This document shows, one piece after another, positions 1 through 5,709 of a stretch of DNA of 5,781 nucleotides. Source of the stretch: an uncultured Terriglobus sp. Lineage in GTDB: Bacteria; Acidobacteriota; Terriglobia; Terriglobales; Acidobacteriaceae. The translations under genes and the position numbers were made by a program. The first letter of the stretch is position 1; every line of letters starts with the position of its first letter. The notes beneath the pieces are model-generated. The model was not told the DNA's origin and searched no databases. It saw only the letters and a program-made list of their open reading frames with translations. The stretch is taken from positions 1 to 5,781 of the forward strand of contig CALMRM010000027.1 of NCBI GenBank assembly GCA_937871605.1, given 5' to 3'.

Positions 1-1268
1 TAGGCAGAATCCACGTCAGAAAACACCTGCGCATTGGCCACGGCCTGCTCCCGCAGGTTGCGCTCGATGTCAATCTGGGTGCTCAGCTTCTCACCCTGGT
101 TCCGATCGAAAATGCGCAGCGGGAAATTGACGCCTACGCCCACGTATGGGCCAAGTGGTGGATTGGAGCCTCCGTCGACAGAAACGGTCGGGTCGGTTGA
201 TCCATTGGCGATGGCCAGACGGTGATTGGTGTAGGCCTGGGTGACGGATTCATACGCCGCCCGCAGGTCGGGGCGCACCTGAACAGCAAGTTGCTGGAAG
301 TGCTCCACCGGCTCAAGTGCATCGTTGAAGTCGAAGTTGCCTTTTAGATCGAACTTCTCGACTGGCGTTTTGTCATTCAACAACTGCAGCAGCACGATCT
401 TGGCCTGTCGCAGGTTGACGACCGCGGTCTCCAGGTCCGACTCATACTGCACCCGCATCAGCTCGATACGATCCAGGTCAATCTGGGCGATGTCGCCCTT
501 CTCATAGCGCAGCCGGCTGATCTGGATCAGGTGGTCGTAGTAGTCCAGTTCTTCCAGTGTGAGCGCCAGCACCGCTTTGGCCTGCAGCGTGGCCACGTAT
601 TGTGAACGCAGGGTAAAAACCAACGTGCGCTCAAGATTTTCATGCTGCAGTTGCTGGATCGCTGTGTATTGCTGGGCGCTCTCCGTGCGCAACTCACGCT
701 TGCCGTCCCGCTCGTGCAGGTAGCTCACACTGCCGGTGGCAAGCGCGTTGGAAAGCGGGCTATAGCTGCTGTTCCCACCAAGAGAGTTGCCGATCACAGA
801 GTTGCTGATGTTCGAGTTGGGATTGTAGTGCTTGCCGAAGGGGTACAGCTGGTCCCCCAGCAGGTTCGCCGTCGGATTGGGCCGCAGATGCGCGGTAATC
901 TCCTGCGCACGCGCTTCCTGCACATTCAGCGCGTCCGCGCGCAGGCTCGGGTTGTTGGCCAGCAACTCCGCTTTAAGCTCATCCCAGTTGCGTCCCTGCG
1001 GATTCGATGCTGCAACCTGCGCGTCCTTCGCCGTGTGCTGCGGCTGGTTCGGCAGCCCGGCTACCCCGGTCTTACCAAGCGGCTGCTGCTGTGGTGAAGG
1101 TTCCGATGGAAGGGGCGGACGCGCCTGCCCGTGCAGCCGCGTCACGCAGGCGACGCCCAGGCACAACACGAGCACGGCAGAGCTTCGCCGCACCTGCCGT
1201 TGCGCCGACCAATGGGCAGCACAACGTGTCGAACGGCTCTCCGCTTCACTTTTGATGAAAGTTCGCAT
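1..1268 (-). CDS. TolC/CusC-type outer-membrane efflux protein, partial (3' end outside window)
   Basis: Read on the minus strand, an uninterrupted frame runs from ATG at 1268-1266 through position 1, giving 422 residues with no stop, so the C-terminus is cut off by the window. Residues about 26-49 form a signal peptide: basic VRRSS, a hydrophobic stretch (AVLVLCLGVACV) and a likely signal peptidase I site after HGQA49. A Pro/Gln-rich linker (about 50-92) follows. The first OEP repeat covers about 93-300 and includes the helical RYEKGDIAQIDLDRIEL segment (254-270) typical of the periplasmic coiled coil. The second OEP repeat starts near 317 with VRPDLRAA (331-338) and the porin-strand motif NFPLRIFDRNQGE (381-393). 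In this family such proteins form trimeric outer-membrane exit ducts for RND, ABC or MFS pumps; the substrate cannot be told here. A TGA lies two codons upstream of the ATG, which limits the start. A GTG at codon 26 (1193-1191) would give a more ordinary signal peptide and is an alternative. It is divergent from the sensor kinase gene. Confidence 0.9.
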   Translation of the reverse strand, partial: MRTFIKSEAESRSTRCAAHWSAQRQVRRSSAVLVLCLGVACVTRLHGQARPPLPSEPSPQQQPLGKTGVAGLPNQPQHTAKDAQVAASNPQGRNWDELKAELLANNPSLRADALNVQEARAQEITAHLRPNPTANLLGDQLYPFGKHYNPNSNISNSVIGNSLGGNSSYSPLSNALATGSVSYLHERDGKRELRTESAQQYTAIQQLQHENLERTLVFTLRSQYVATLQAKAVLALTLEELDYYDHLIQISRLRYEKGDIAQIDLDRIELMRVQYESDLETAVVNLRQAKIVLLQLLNDKTPVEKFDLKGNFDFNDALEPVEHFQQLAVQVRPDLRAAYESVTQAYTNHRLAIANGSTDPTVSVDGGSNPPLGPYVGVGVNFPLRIFDRNQGEKLSTQIDIERNLREQAVANAQVFSDVDSA

Positions 1269-1304
1269 CACTCACCACACTAGCCTAATCAGGCAATGCC
1301 GTGA

Positions 1305-1321
1305 GGCTATCTTTCGGCTAT
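1305..1321. repeat. Tandem GGCTAT half-sites, 11 bp apart
   Basis: GGCTAT occurs at 1305-1310 and again at 1316-1321, a spacing of 11 bp, or one helical turn (ATAGCC on the minus strand). One-turn direct repeats are typical of winged-helix regulator boxes, whereas NarL-type regulators more often use inverted repeats. Function is inferred from position only. Confidence 0.35.
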
Positions 1322-1329
1322 GCCGGCAT
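1320..1329. repeat. Perfect 10-bp palindrome in the divergent promoter region
   Basis: ATGCCGGCAT reads the same on both strands. A related, looser palindrome, GGCAATGCC, lies at 1292-1300, with centres about 28-29 bp apart. Being between two divergent genes, it is a candidate operator. Too short to be decisive on its own. Confidence 0.4.
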
Positions 1330-1377
1330 CTTTTCACCGTTTGCGGAAGTCTGAGCCGTCGTATCGGACAATAGAAC

Positions 1378-1385
1378 AGGAGGAG
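1378..1385 (+). promoter_or_regulatory. Ribosome binding site of the sensor kinase gene
   Basis: AGGAGGAG lies eight bases before ATG 1394. It is a near-perfect Shine-Dalgarno sequence and fixes this start, which gives a cytoplasmic N-terminus of about 30 residues before the first membrane helix. Confidence 0.8.
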
Positions 1386-1393
1386 ACCGACGC

Positions 1394-2839
1394 ATGGAGG
1401 TTCGGCCGCCCAGGTTGAACGCAGCCTCCCCTCTCCCGGCGATCGGGAGCCAGAAATGGCTGTTCTGGCTGCTGCGTCAGTCCGTCCCCACGTCCGTGCT
1501 GTTGGGCAGTGCCCTCATCGTTCTCATCGCGGTCGTCGATTGGCACAGCGCCGATGACGTGCCGCTTGGCTTTCTATACCTCTTGCCCATGCTGATTGTC
1601 GGCAGGGTGCTACAACCATGGCAGACCCTGCTGGCTGCGTGTACCTGCACCTTTCTCACGGAGAAGTTCGACCCCTTCGTGTGGACCCTGCGCACGGGGC
1701 TACCAAGGGACATCTTGTATGACATCGCCTTCTCTGCCATCGGCCTGTTTGTGTACCACTCCAACCAGAACCGGCAGCTGACCCTCCACCAACTCGCCGA
1801 GATCGAACGCCTCAGCCAGGCCAGGCTGGACGCAGAGCAGCAGTTGGTCGCTCTCGTGCAGGCCAGCCCTGCGGCCATTGTCACCACCGATCTGCTCGGC
1901 ACCATTCTCTCTGCCAATGACGCGGCGCACAGACTGTTCGCGAGCGATGCCGCGGCGCTCACAAAACAGCAGCTGACCACCTATCTGCCATCCATGCAGT
2001 GGGTCATGCAGCAGTCGCGCCGACGGCAAAACCTGCGCACGGTAACGCAGGCCAGGGGAACCCGGTCGAACGGAGAGACGTTTCTTGCCGAGGTCTGCAT
2101 CTCGACCTATGAGACAGCGGCAGGACCGAGATTTACCGCGATGATTTTGGATTCGTCTGACGAGTTCCGCAGCCGGGAGGAGACCGGACTGCACCAGATC
2201 ATGGCCTCCGCCCGTCTGGCCGTCAGCGCCATGTCGCATGAAATTCGGAACATCAGCGGTGCCATCGCCGCGGTGCACCGCAACATTGAAGGGAAGCACC
2301 TGCTGAGCAACGATCAAGATTTTGAAGCCCTGGGCAAATTGGCAACCGCACTGGAACGCATGGCGACGCTCGATCTGCGGTCCACTCCAGAGCACCTGTG
2401 CAGGGTGGAACTTGAGGAGTTGATTCAGGACCTGCGCATCGTCATAACACCCGATCTGGAAGAACACGCGGTACACATCACCTGGACGTTGGCACCTGCG
2501 CTGCCTCCTGTGCTTGCAGAACCCGGTGGCCTGATGCAGATTCTCCTGAACCTCACCAGCAACAGCATCCGTGCGCTGGTCTCCCAGCACGGCTCTCGTC
2601 AACTCACGATCGCAGCCCATGCTGTCCACCACAGCGTCGTCATTGAAGTGGTGGACAACGCTGGTGGCATCGTCGGGCACGAGCAACTCTTTCGGCCCTT
2701 TCAAGCGGGTGCAGAAGAGACCGGGCTCGGCCTCTACCTCTCCAGGGCAATTGCACGTTCCTTCGGCGGAGACTTGCAGTACCACCCCGTTCCGCGTGGG
2801 TCCTGCTTCGCCGTCACGTTGGAACAGGCGTCCGCGTGA
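1394..2839 (+). CDS. Membrane-bound PAS-domain sensor histidine kinase
   Basis: A 481-residue transmitter kinase: it senses a signal, autophosphorylates on histidine and passes phosphate to the regulator encoded next. The N-terminus has about four hydrophobic segments (about 33-49, 58-73, 76-89, 109-121) with the markers DWHSADDVP (49-57), FLYLLP (60-65) and FDPFVW (92-97), so the input domain is almost wholly in the membrane. A coiled linker (about 124-155) leads to a PAS domain (about 150-255, starting LVQASPAAIVTTD). The dimerisation/phosphoacceptor helix holds SHEIRN with phosphoacceptor H282 and N286, the HExxN pattern linked to phosphatase activity. The usual Pro after N is Ile287. The ATP-binding domain has an N-box with N386 and N390, a G1 box DNAGG (421-425), an F-box region near LFRPF (432-436) and a G2 box TGLGL (443-447), so it looks catalytically competent. 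Its TGA overlaps the regulator's GTG start. The architecture resembles FixL but no haem-PAS signature is evident; the signal is unknown. Confidence 0.92.
   Translation: MEVRPPRLNAASPLPAIGSQKWLFWLLRQSVPTSVLLGSALIVLIAVVDWHSADDVPLGFLYLLPMLIVGRVLQPWQTLLAACTCTFLTEKFDPFVWTLRTGLPRDILYDIAFSAIGLFVYHSNQNRQLTLHQLAEIERLSQARLDAEQQLVALVQASPAAIVTTDLLGTILSANDAAHRLFASDAAALTKQQLTTYLPSMQWVMQQSRRRQNLRTVTQARGTRSNGETFLAEVCISTYETAAGPRFTAMILDSSDEFRSREETGLHQIMASARLAVSAMSHEIRNISGAIAAVHRNIEGKHLLSNDQDFEALGKLATALERMATLDLRSTPEHLCRVELEELIQDLRIVITPDLEEHAVHITWTLAPALPPVLAEPGGLMQILLNLTSNSIRALVSQHGSRQLTIAAHAVHHSVVIEVVDNAGGIVGHEQLFRPFQAGAEETGLGLYLSRAIARSFGGDLQYHPVPRGSCFAVTLEQASA
2836..2839 (+). promoter_or_regulatory. GTGA stop/start overlap coupling kinase and regulator
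   Basis: The kinase stop TGA (2837-2839) and the regulator start GTG (2836-2838) share bases in GTGA. Only a weak Shine-Dalgarno-like CAGG (2825-2828) precedes it, so regulator translation probably depends on ribosomes finishing the kinase. The next residues (TSPIRLLIVDDH) are the normal beginning of a receiver domain, which supports this non-ATG start. Confidence 0.8.
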
Positions 2840-3495
2840 CGAGTCCTATACGCCTCCTCATCGTGGATGACCATGCGCTCTTCCGTGAGAGTGTGGGCCG
2901 GCTATTGGCACAGGAAGCTGACTTCAGCATCAGCAGCGTCTGCGGAACGCTTGCAGAGGCAGAGTCCGTGCTGGGGCAGACTGCAGTTGATGTCGTCTTA
3001 CTTGACTACGACCTTGGCAACGCACTCGGCACAGAGCTGATCGCCACCATTCACCACCAGTTCTCCCACGTAAAAGTGTTAATGCTCACAGGCGGTGTTA
3101 GCGCCGCGGTCGTTCGTAGCTCCTTGCAGGCTGGCATCGCGGGTGTACTGCTGAAGCACTGCAGCCCTGAACAGTTGCTGGAGGCGATACGGCAGGTTGC
3201 AAGCGGCGGAACGTGGTGGGACCCTGCAGCGATGGCGGCACCCACACCCAGTGCCTCAGTCACATCTGAAATCAGTAAGCAGCAGGCCTGCATCCTTCGA
3301 TTGCTGCTGGAAGGTCTCTCTAACAAAGAAGTCTCAGGACATATGAACATCTCTGAGTCAGCGGTAAAAGCCAGCATCCAGGAGCTGTTCCGCAAGACCG
3401 GCGTGCGAACTAGAAGCCAACTCGTCCGCATCGCACTGGAGAGTGACATGCGAGGCAAGCCAATGGTCGCCTCTACCGCACAAACCGAACGCTGA
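2836..3495 (+). CDS. NarL/FixJ-family response regulator (receiver plus LuxR-type HTH)
   Basis: A 219-residue DNA-binding response regulator, presumably phosphorylated by the kinase encoded just upstream. The receiver domain (about 5-122) has the acidic pair D11-D12, phosphoacceptor D57 in LLDYDL, switch T85 in VLMLTGG and K107 in VLLKH, all in canonical places. A linker (about 123-144) joins a LuxR-type helix-turn-helix (about 145-202): LLLEGLSNKEVSGHMNIS, then SAVKASIQELFRKTGV, then RTRSQLV. The usual Glu near the start of this domain is Gln (SKQQA, 147-151), and the common His of the VKxH recognition helix is absent (VKAS), so binding specificity may differ from well-studied members. The 17-residue tail after the HTH is polar. 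It starts at GTG inside the kinase stop and is followed 15 bp later by the small exported protein. Targets are unknown; the divergent efflux gene and the operon itself are the obvious candidates. Confidence 0.93.
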   Translation: MTSPIRLLIVDDHALFRESVGRLLAQEADFSISSVCGTLAEAESVLGQTAVDVVLLDYDLGNALGTELIATIHHQFSHVKVLMLTGGVSAAVVRSSLQAGIAGVLLKHCSPEQLLEAIRQVASGGTWWDPAAMAAPTPSASVTSEISKQQACILRLLLEGLSNKEVSGHMNISESAVKASIQELFRKTGVRTRSQLVRIALESDMRGKPMVASTAQTER

Positions 3496-3498
3496 GTC

Positions 3499-3503
3499 AG
3501 GAG
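3499..3503 (+). promoter_or_regulatory. Ribosome binding site of the small exported protein
   Basis: AGGAG sits seven bases before ATG 3511. A closer ATG at 3507 is in another frame that meets a stop after 18 codons, so 3511 is the real start. A well-formed site 15 bp behind the regulator supports co-transcription and a genuine gene. Confidence 0.7.
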
Positions 3504-3510
3504 TGCATGT

Positions 3511-3861
3511 ATGGATCGACGGAGCTTACTACAAAGTGGACCCGCTTTTCTCGCGATGACTAGCTCTGTACTGCCGCGAACGGGAGCAGAGCCTGAAACG
3601 TTTGCGGAAGCAGTAGCGAACGTCCTCAACCTTGTGCAGCAAATCCGACCGGGCGATCTGCGCAAGTCACTTGACCTAAGCTGGCAGGAAGACGGTGGTA
3701 TACAGGTGCCTTCGCCGATGCGCTACCTGTTAAGGACTTGTAAGACGATAAAAATCGATGTCAAGTTCCGGCAAGTCGACGTGACACGCGCCTTTGGTAC
3801 TCCAGACGACATCATTGTCAGCGTGTCCAAGCCCTATTTGGAATATCCAGCCTACGACTGA
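3511..3861 (+). CDS. Small exported protein of unknown function, Tat-like signal
   Basis: 116 residues; I cannot assign a function. The N-terminus MDRRSLLQSGPAFLA has twin arginines at 3-4 followed by hydrophobic residues, close to the Tat pattern RRxFLK, with a possible cleavage site near TGA26. The mature part (about 90 residues) has an amphipathic helix-like stretch (FAEAVANVLNLVQQI, 31-45), then GDLRKSLDLSWQEDGG (48-63), a YLLRTCKTIKIDVKF core (72-86) with a single Cys77, and a C-terminal IIVSVSKPYLEYP (101-113). From memory, acidobacterial genomes carry many small proteins with a similar order: G-x-x-R, EGG, Tyr and Cys before IKVDV-F, then I-x-x-I-S-x-PYLE. I read this as a divergent member of that uncharacterised family; this is recollection, not a search result. 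It lies 15 bp behind the response regulator and ends 11 bp from the convergent gpmI. A periplasmic accessory or output of the two-component pair is possible. The signal could also be Sec-dependent. Confidence 0.75.
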   Translation: MDRRSLLQSGPAFLAMTSSVLPRTGAEPETFAEAVANVLNLVQQIRPGDLRKSLDLSWQEDGGIQVPSPMRYLLRTCKTIKIDVKFRQVDVTRAFGTPDDIIVSVSKPYLEYPAYD

Positions 3862-3872
3862 GCACAGGCTAG

Positions 3873-5480
3873 TTAGAATACCCGCAGATCGCCACCCGTC
3901 ATTCCTTTCGGCAACTCCAGACCAAGCATCGCCAGCATCGTCGGCGACAAATCGCGCAACGACCCATCCTGCCGCAGGCGGAACTGCTTGCCTGCCTCGG
4001 TGACCGCGATCAGCGGCACCGGGTTAGTCGTGTGCGCGGTGTGTGGACCGCCCGTCACAGGATCGATGAGCAGTTCTGCATTGCCGTGGTCGGCGGTGAT
4101 GAGCCACTGTCCGCCGTTGCGCTTGAGTGCTGCGTAAATCTCGCCCAAGCAGGCGTCTACCGTCTCCACGCCCTTGATCGTCGGCTCCATCTTGCCGCTG
4201 TGGCCAACCATGTCTGCATTGGCAAAGTTCACCACGACCACGTCGAACGCGGTGTCGTCAATCGCCTTCAGTACTACATCGCAGATGCCGCGGGCGCTCA
4301 TCTCTGGTGCTAAGTCGTAGGTGGCGACCTTTTGCGACTGCACCACCTCGCGCTCTTCGCCGGCGAACGGCTTCTCGATGCCGCCGTTGAAGAAATACGT
4401 GACGTGCGCGTACTTCTCCGTCTCCGCCACGCGCAGGTTACGCAGTTCGTGCGTGGCCAGCACGTTGGCCAAGAGGTTGTCCATGCTCTCCGGCAGAATG
4501 ACCATGGGCACGGCAAACTTGGGGTCGTACTGCGTCATGCTGATGTAGCGGAGATTCTTCGGCACGCTTCCACGCGGAATTTGCAAGTCGAGTTCGTCCG
4601 CTTTCGGCAGGTCGCGCGCATCCTGCTTTGTCAGGCCGCCCGCGACGTTGCGGGCCAGCACCCGGGTAATCTGCCGCACGCGATCGCTGCGATAGTTGAA
4701 GCAGATACAGAGGTCCTCGTTCTGTACCGTGCCGACCGGCTGCCCTGCCGTATCCACGCACACAAAGGGCCGGATGAACTCGTCCGTGGTGCCGTTGCTG
4801 TAGCTCTGTTGAATGAATGTCTCGGCGTCTGTCGCGGTGCGGCCCTCCGCATTCCCCTCCACCATGGCATCGAAGGTCAGCGCCTCACGGTCCCACTTGA
4901 GATCGCGGTCCATGGCGTAGTAGCGCCCGCTGCAGGTGGCGAGCCTGCCCGTACCGATCGCGCGCATCTGCTGCTGGAGCCCGGCAATGTATCCCGCGCC
5001 TGAGGTTGGCATCGTGTCGCGGCCATCCAGAAAGGCATGGATAAAGACCCGCTCCGCCTTGAGTTGCGCGCATAGCTTCAGCAGCGCATACAGGTGCCGC
5101 TGGTGCGAGTGCACGCCGCCGTCGCTCAACAGGCCTAAGAGGTGCACCGCGCGTCCGCGCTGCATCGCTGCAGTAATTTCATCCACCAACAGCGGGTCGC
5201 GAAAGAACTCGCCAGAGTCGATCATCGCGTCGATGCGGGAGATGTCCATGCGCACCACACGGCCCGCGCCCAGGTTGAGGTGCCCCACCTCGCTGTTGCC
5301 CATCTGTCCGTCCGGCAGGCCCACAAAGTGCTCGCTGGCGCGGATGACGGTGCTCGGATACTCCCGCAACAGCATGTCATAGGTCGGCTTGCGCGCCAGC
5401 GCGATGGCGTTGCCATGCGTCTCCGCACGCACACCCCAGCCGTCAAGAATGGTGAGGACGAGTGGCTTACGCTGCGGCAT
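3873..5480 (-). CDS. gpmI: 2,3-bisphosphoglycerate-independent phosphoglycerate mutase
   Basis: A 535-residue cytoplasmic enzyme interconverting 3- and 2-phosphoglycerate in glycolysis and gluconeogenesis, a two-Mn alkaline-phosphatase-superfamily protein. Its length is slightly above the usual 510-515. Active-site residues are all visible: D13 in LDGWG, catalytic S63 in GQMGNSEVGH, H124 in GGVHSH, R154-D155 in DGRDT, R186 and R192 around GRYYAMDR, R264 and R267 in NYRSDR, K356 in TEKYAH, D423 and H427 in NADMVGH, D464-H465 in TADHGN, and H483 in TAHTTNP. The phosphatase domain is split by the mutase domain (about 78-310), as in the Bacillus enzymes. ATG 5480 is preceded by AGGAG (5493-5489) eight bases away. 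It lies 58 bp behind tRNA-Ser on the same strand with no clear promoter between them. It converges with the small exported protein with 11 bp between stops and no recognisable terminator hairpin. Confidence 0.98.
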   Translation of the reverse strand: MPQRKPLVLTILDGWGVRAETHGNAIALARKPTYDMLLREYPSTVIRASEHFVGLPDGQMGNSEVGHLNLGAGRVVRMDISRIDAMIDSGEFFRDPLLVDEITAAMQRGRAVHLLGLLSDGGVHSHQRHLYALLKLCAQLKAERVFIHAFLDGRDTMPTSGAGYIAGLQQQMRAIGTGRLATCSGRYYAMDRDLKWDREALTFDAMVEGNAEGRTATDAETFIQQSYSNGTTDEFIRPFVCVDTAGQPVGTVQNEDLCICFNYRSDRVRQITRVLARNVAGGLTKQDARDLPKADELDLQIPRGSVPKNLRYISMTQYDPKFAVPMVILPESMDNLLANVLATHELRNLRVAETEKYAHVTYFFNGGIEKPFAGEEREVVQSQKVATYDLAPEMSARGICDVVLKAIDDTAFDVVVVNFANADMVGHSGKMEPTIKGVETVDACLGEIYAALKRNGGQWLITADHGNAELLIDPVTGGPHTAHTTNPVPLIAVTEAGKQFRLRQDGSLRDLSPTMLAMLGLELPKGMTGGDLRVF

Positions 5481-5488
5481 GGCGGCTT

Positions 5489-5493
5489 CTCCT
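5489..5493 (-). promoter_or_regulatory. Ribosome binding site of gpmI
   Basis: AGGAG on the minus strand, eight bases before ATG 5480-5478. It is part of the second copy of the octamer GCGCAGGA (5497-5490), whose first copy lies at 5521-5514, 24 bp upstream. Confidence 0.75.
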
Positions 5494-5538
5494 GCGCAGA
5501 CCCGGCGGGAGATTCCTGCGCGTACGTTGTGGTGTGGA

Positions 5539-5630
5539 TGGCGGAGAGTGAGGGATTCGAACCCCCGATAGACTTGCGCCTATGTCTGATTTCGAGTCAG
5601 GTGCATTCAACCGGGCTCTGCCAACTCTCC
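5539..5630 (-). tRNA. tRNA-Ser(CGA), with encoded CCA end
   Basis: On the minus strand the acceptor stem GGAGAGT (5630-5624) pairs perfectly with ACTCTCC (5549-5543). Discriminator G73 (5542) and an encoded CCA (5541-5539) follow. The D-arm stem is GCA/TGC. The anticodon loop CTCGAAA carries CGA at 5594-5592, which reads serine UCG. The long variable arm is a six-pair hairpin, ATAGGC / GTCTAT with a GCAA loop and one G-U pair, as expected of a class II tRNA. The T-arm has loop TTCGAAT closed by GGGGG/CCCTC with one G-U pair. The first anticodon-stem pair (position 27-43) appears to be a C-A mismatch; the other four pairs are normal. Serine identity is also supported by G73 and the variable arm. 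Confidence 0.96.
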
Positions 5631-5641
5631 GTCCTGGATTC

Positions 5642-5671
5642 AGTGTAGTCGAGTCGCTGCAACTTCGTCAC
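5642..5671 (-). promoter_or_regulatory. Putative sigma-70 promoter of tRNA-Ser (and perhaps gpmI)
   Basis: On the minus strand, GTGACG (5671-5666; four of six matches to TTGACA) lies 18 bp before TACACT (5647-5642; four of six matches to TATAAT). Transcription would start near 5635, about five bases before the mature tRNA 5' end, the short leader expected for a tRNA gene. Matches are modest, so position carries much of the weight. Since no clear promoter is seen between the tRNA and gpmI, read-through into gpmI is possible. Confidence 0.45.
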
Positions 5672-5709
5672 CTGAGTGCACCTTTCGAGCACATTCGGTG
5701 TACGTTTGC

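Larger units (their letters stand above)
1269..1393. promoter_or_regulatory. Divergent intergenic region between efflux porin and sensor kinase genes
   Basis: This 125 bp gap must hold the promoter of the porin gene (minus) and very probably that of the kinase operon (plus). I see no convincing -35/-10 pair in either direction. It is instead dense in short symmetric elements: TAGCCT at 1281-1286 against AGGCTA at 1304-1309, GGCAATGCC at 1292-1300, GGCTAT repeated at 1305-1310 and 1316-1321, and the perfect palindrome ATGCCGGCAT at 1320-1329. These are plausible regulator binding sites, but none matches a consensus I can name. Confidence 0.6.

Noticed and set aside
1142..1163. Lipoprotein signal in the efflux porin (GVAC at residues 38-41)
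   Set aside because: The residue three before the Cys is Gly rather than Leu-like, and a standard signal peptidase site (HGQA) follows, so ordinary cleavage seems likelier.
1341..1372. TTGCGG (1341-1346) with GACAAT (1367-1372) as a kinase promoter
   Set aside because: The 20-bp spacer is too long and the -10 match is poor, so I did not annotate it.
642..1374. Two plus-strand open frames (642-1097 and 832-1374) opposite the efflux porin
   Set aside because: Both are antisense shadows of the porin reading frame, which runs unbroken on the minus strand with a signal peptide and OEP motifs.
1700..2785. 361-residue open frame on the minus strand opposite the kinase gene
   Set aside because: It lies wholly antisense to a gene with clear kinase motifs. 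Its translation shows no recognisable domain, and long antisense frames are common in GC-rich DNA.
3051..3665. 204-residue minus-strand frame opposite the regulator and small protein
   Set aside because: Low-complexity Ser/Arg/Leu composition, no domain, and fully antisense to better supported genes.
3849..3870. AGCCT/AGGCT stem as a terminator between the small protein and gpmI
   Set aside because: Only five base pairs with a 12-base loop and no T-run on either strand; too weak to call a terminator.
4332..5003. 223-residue plus-strand frame opposite gpmI
   Set aside because: Shadow of gpmI, whose identity is certain from its catalytic residues.
5539..5630. tRNA-Ser 3' end as an integration site of a mobile element
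   Set aside because: No repeated copy of the tRNA 3' end, integrase or phage-like gene is seen in the window; gpmI, a housekeeping gene, lies next to that end.
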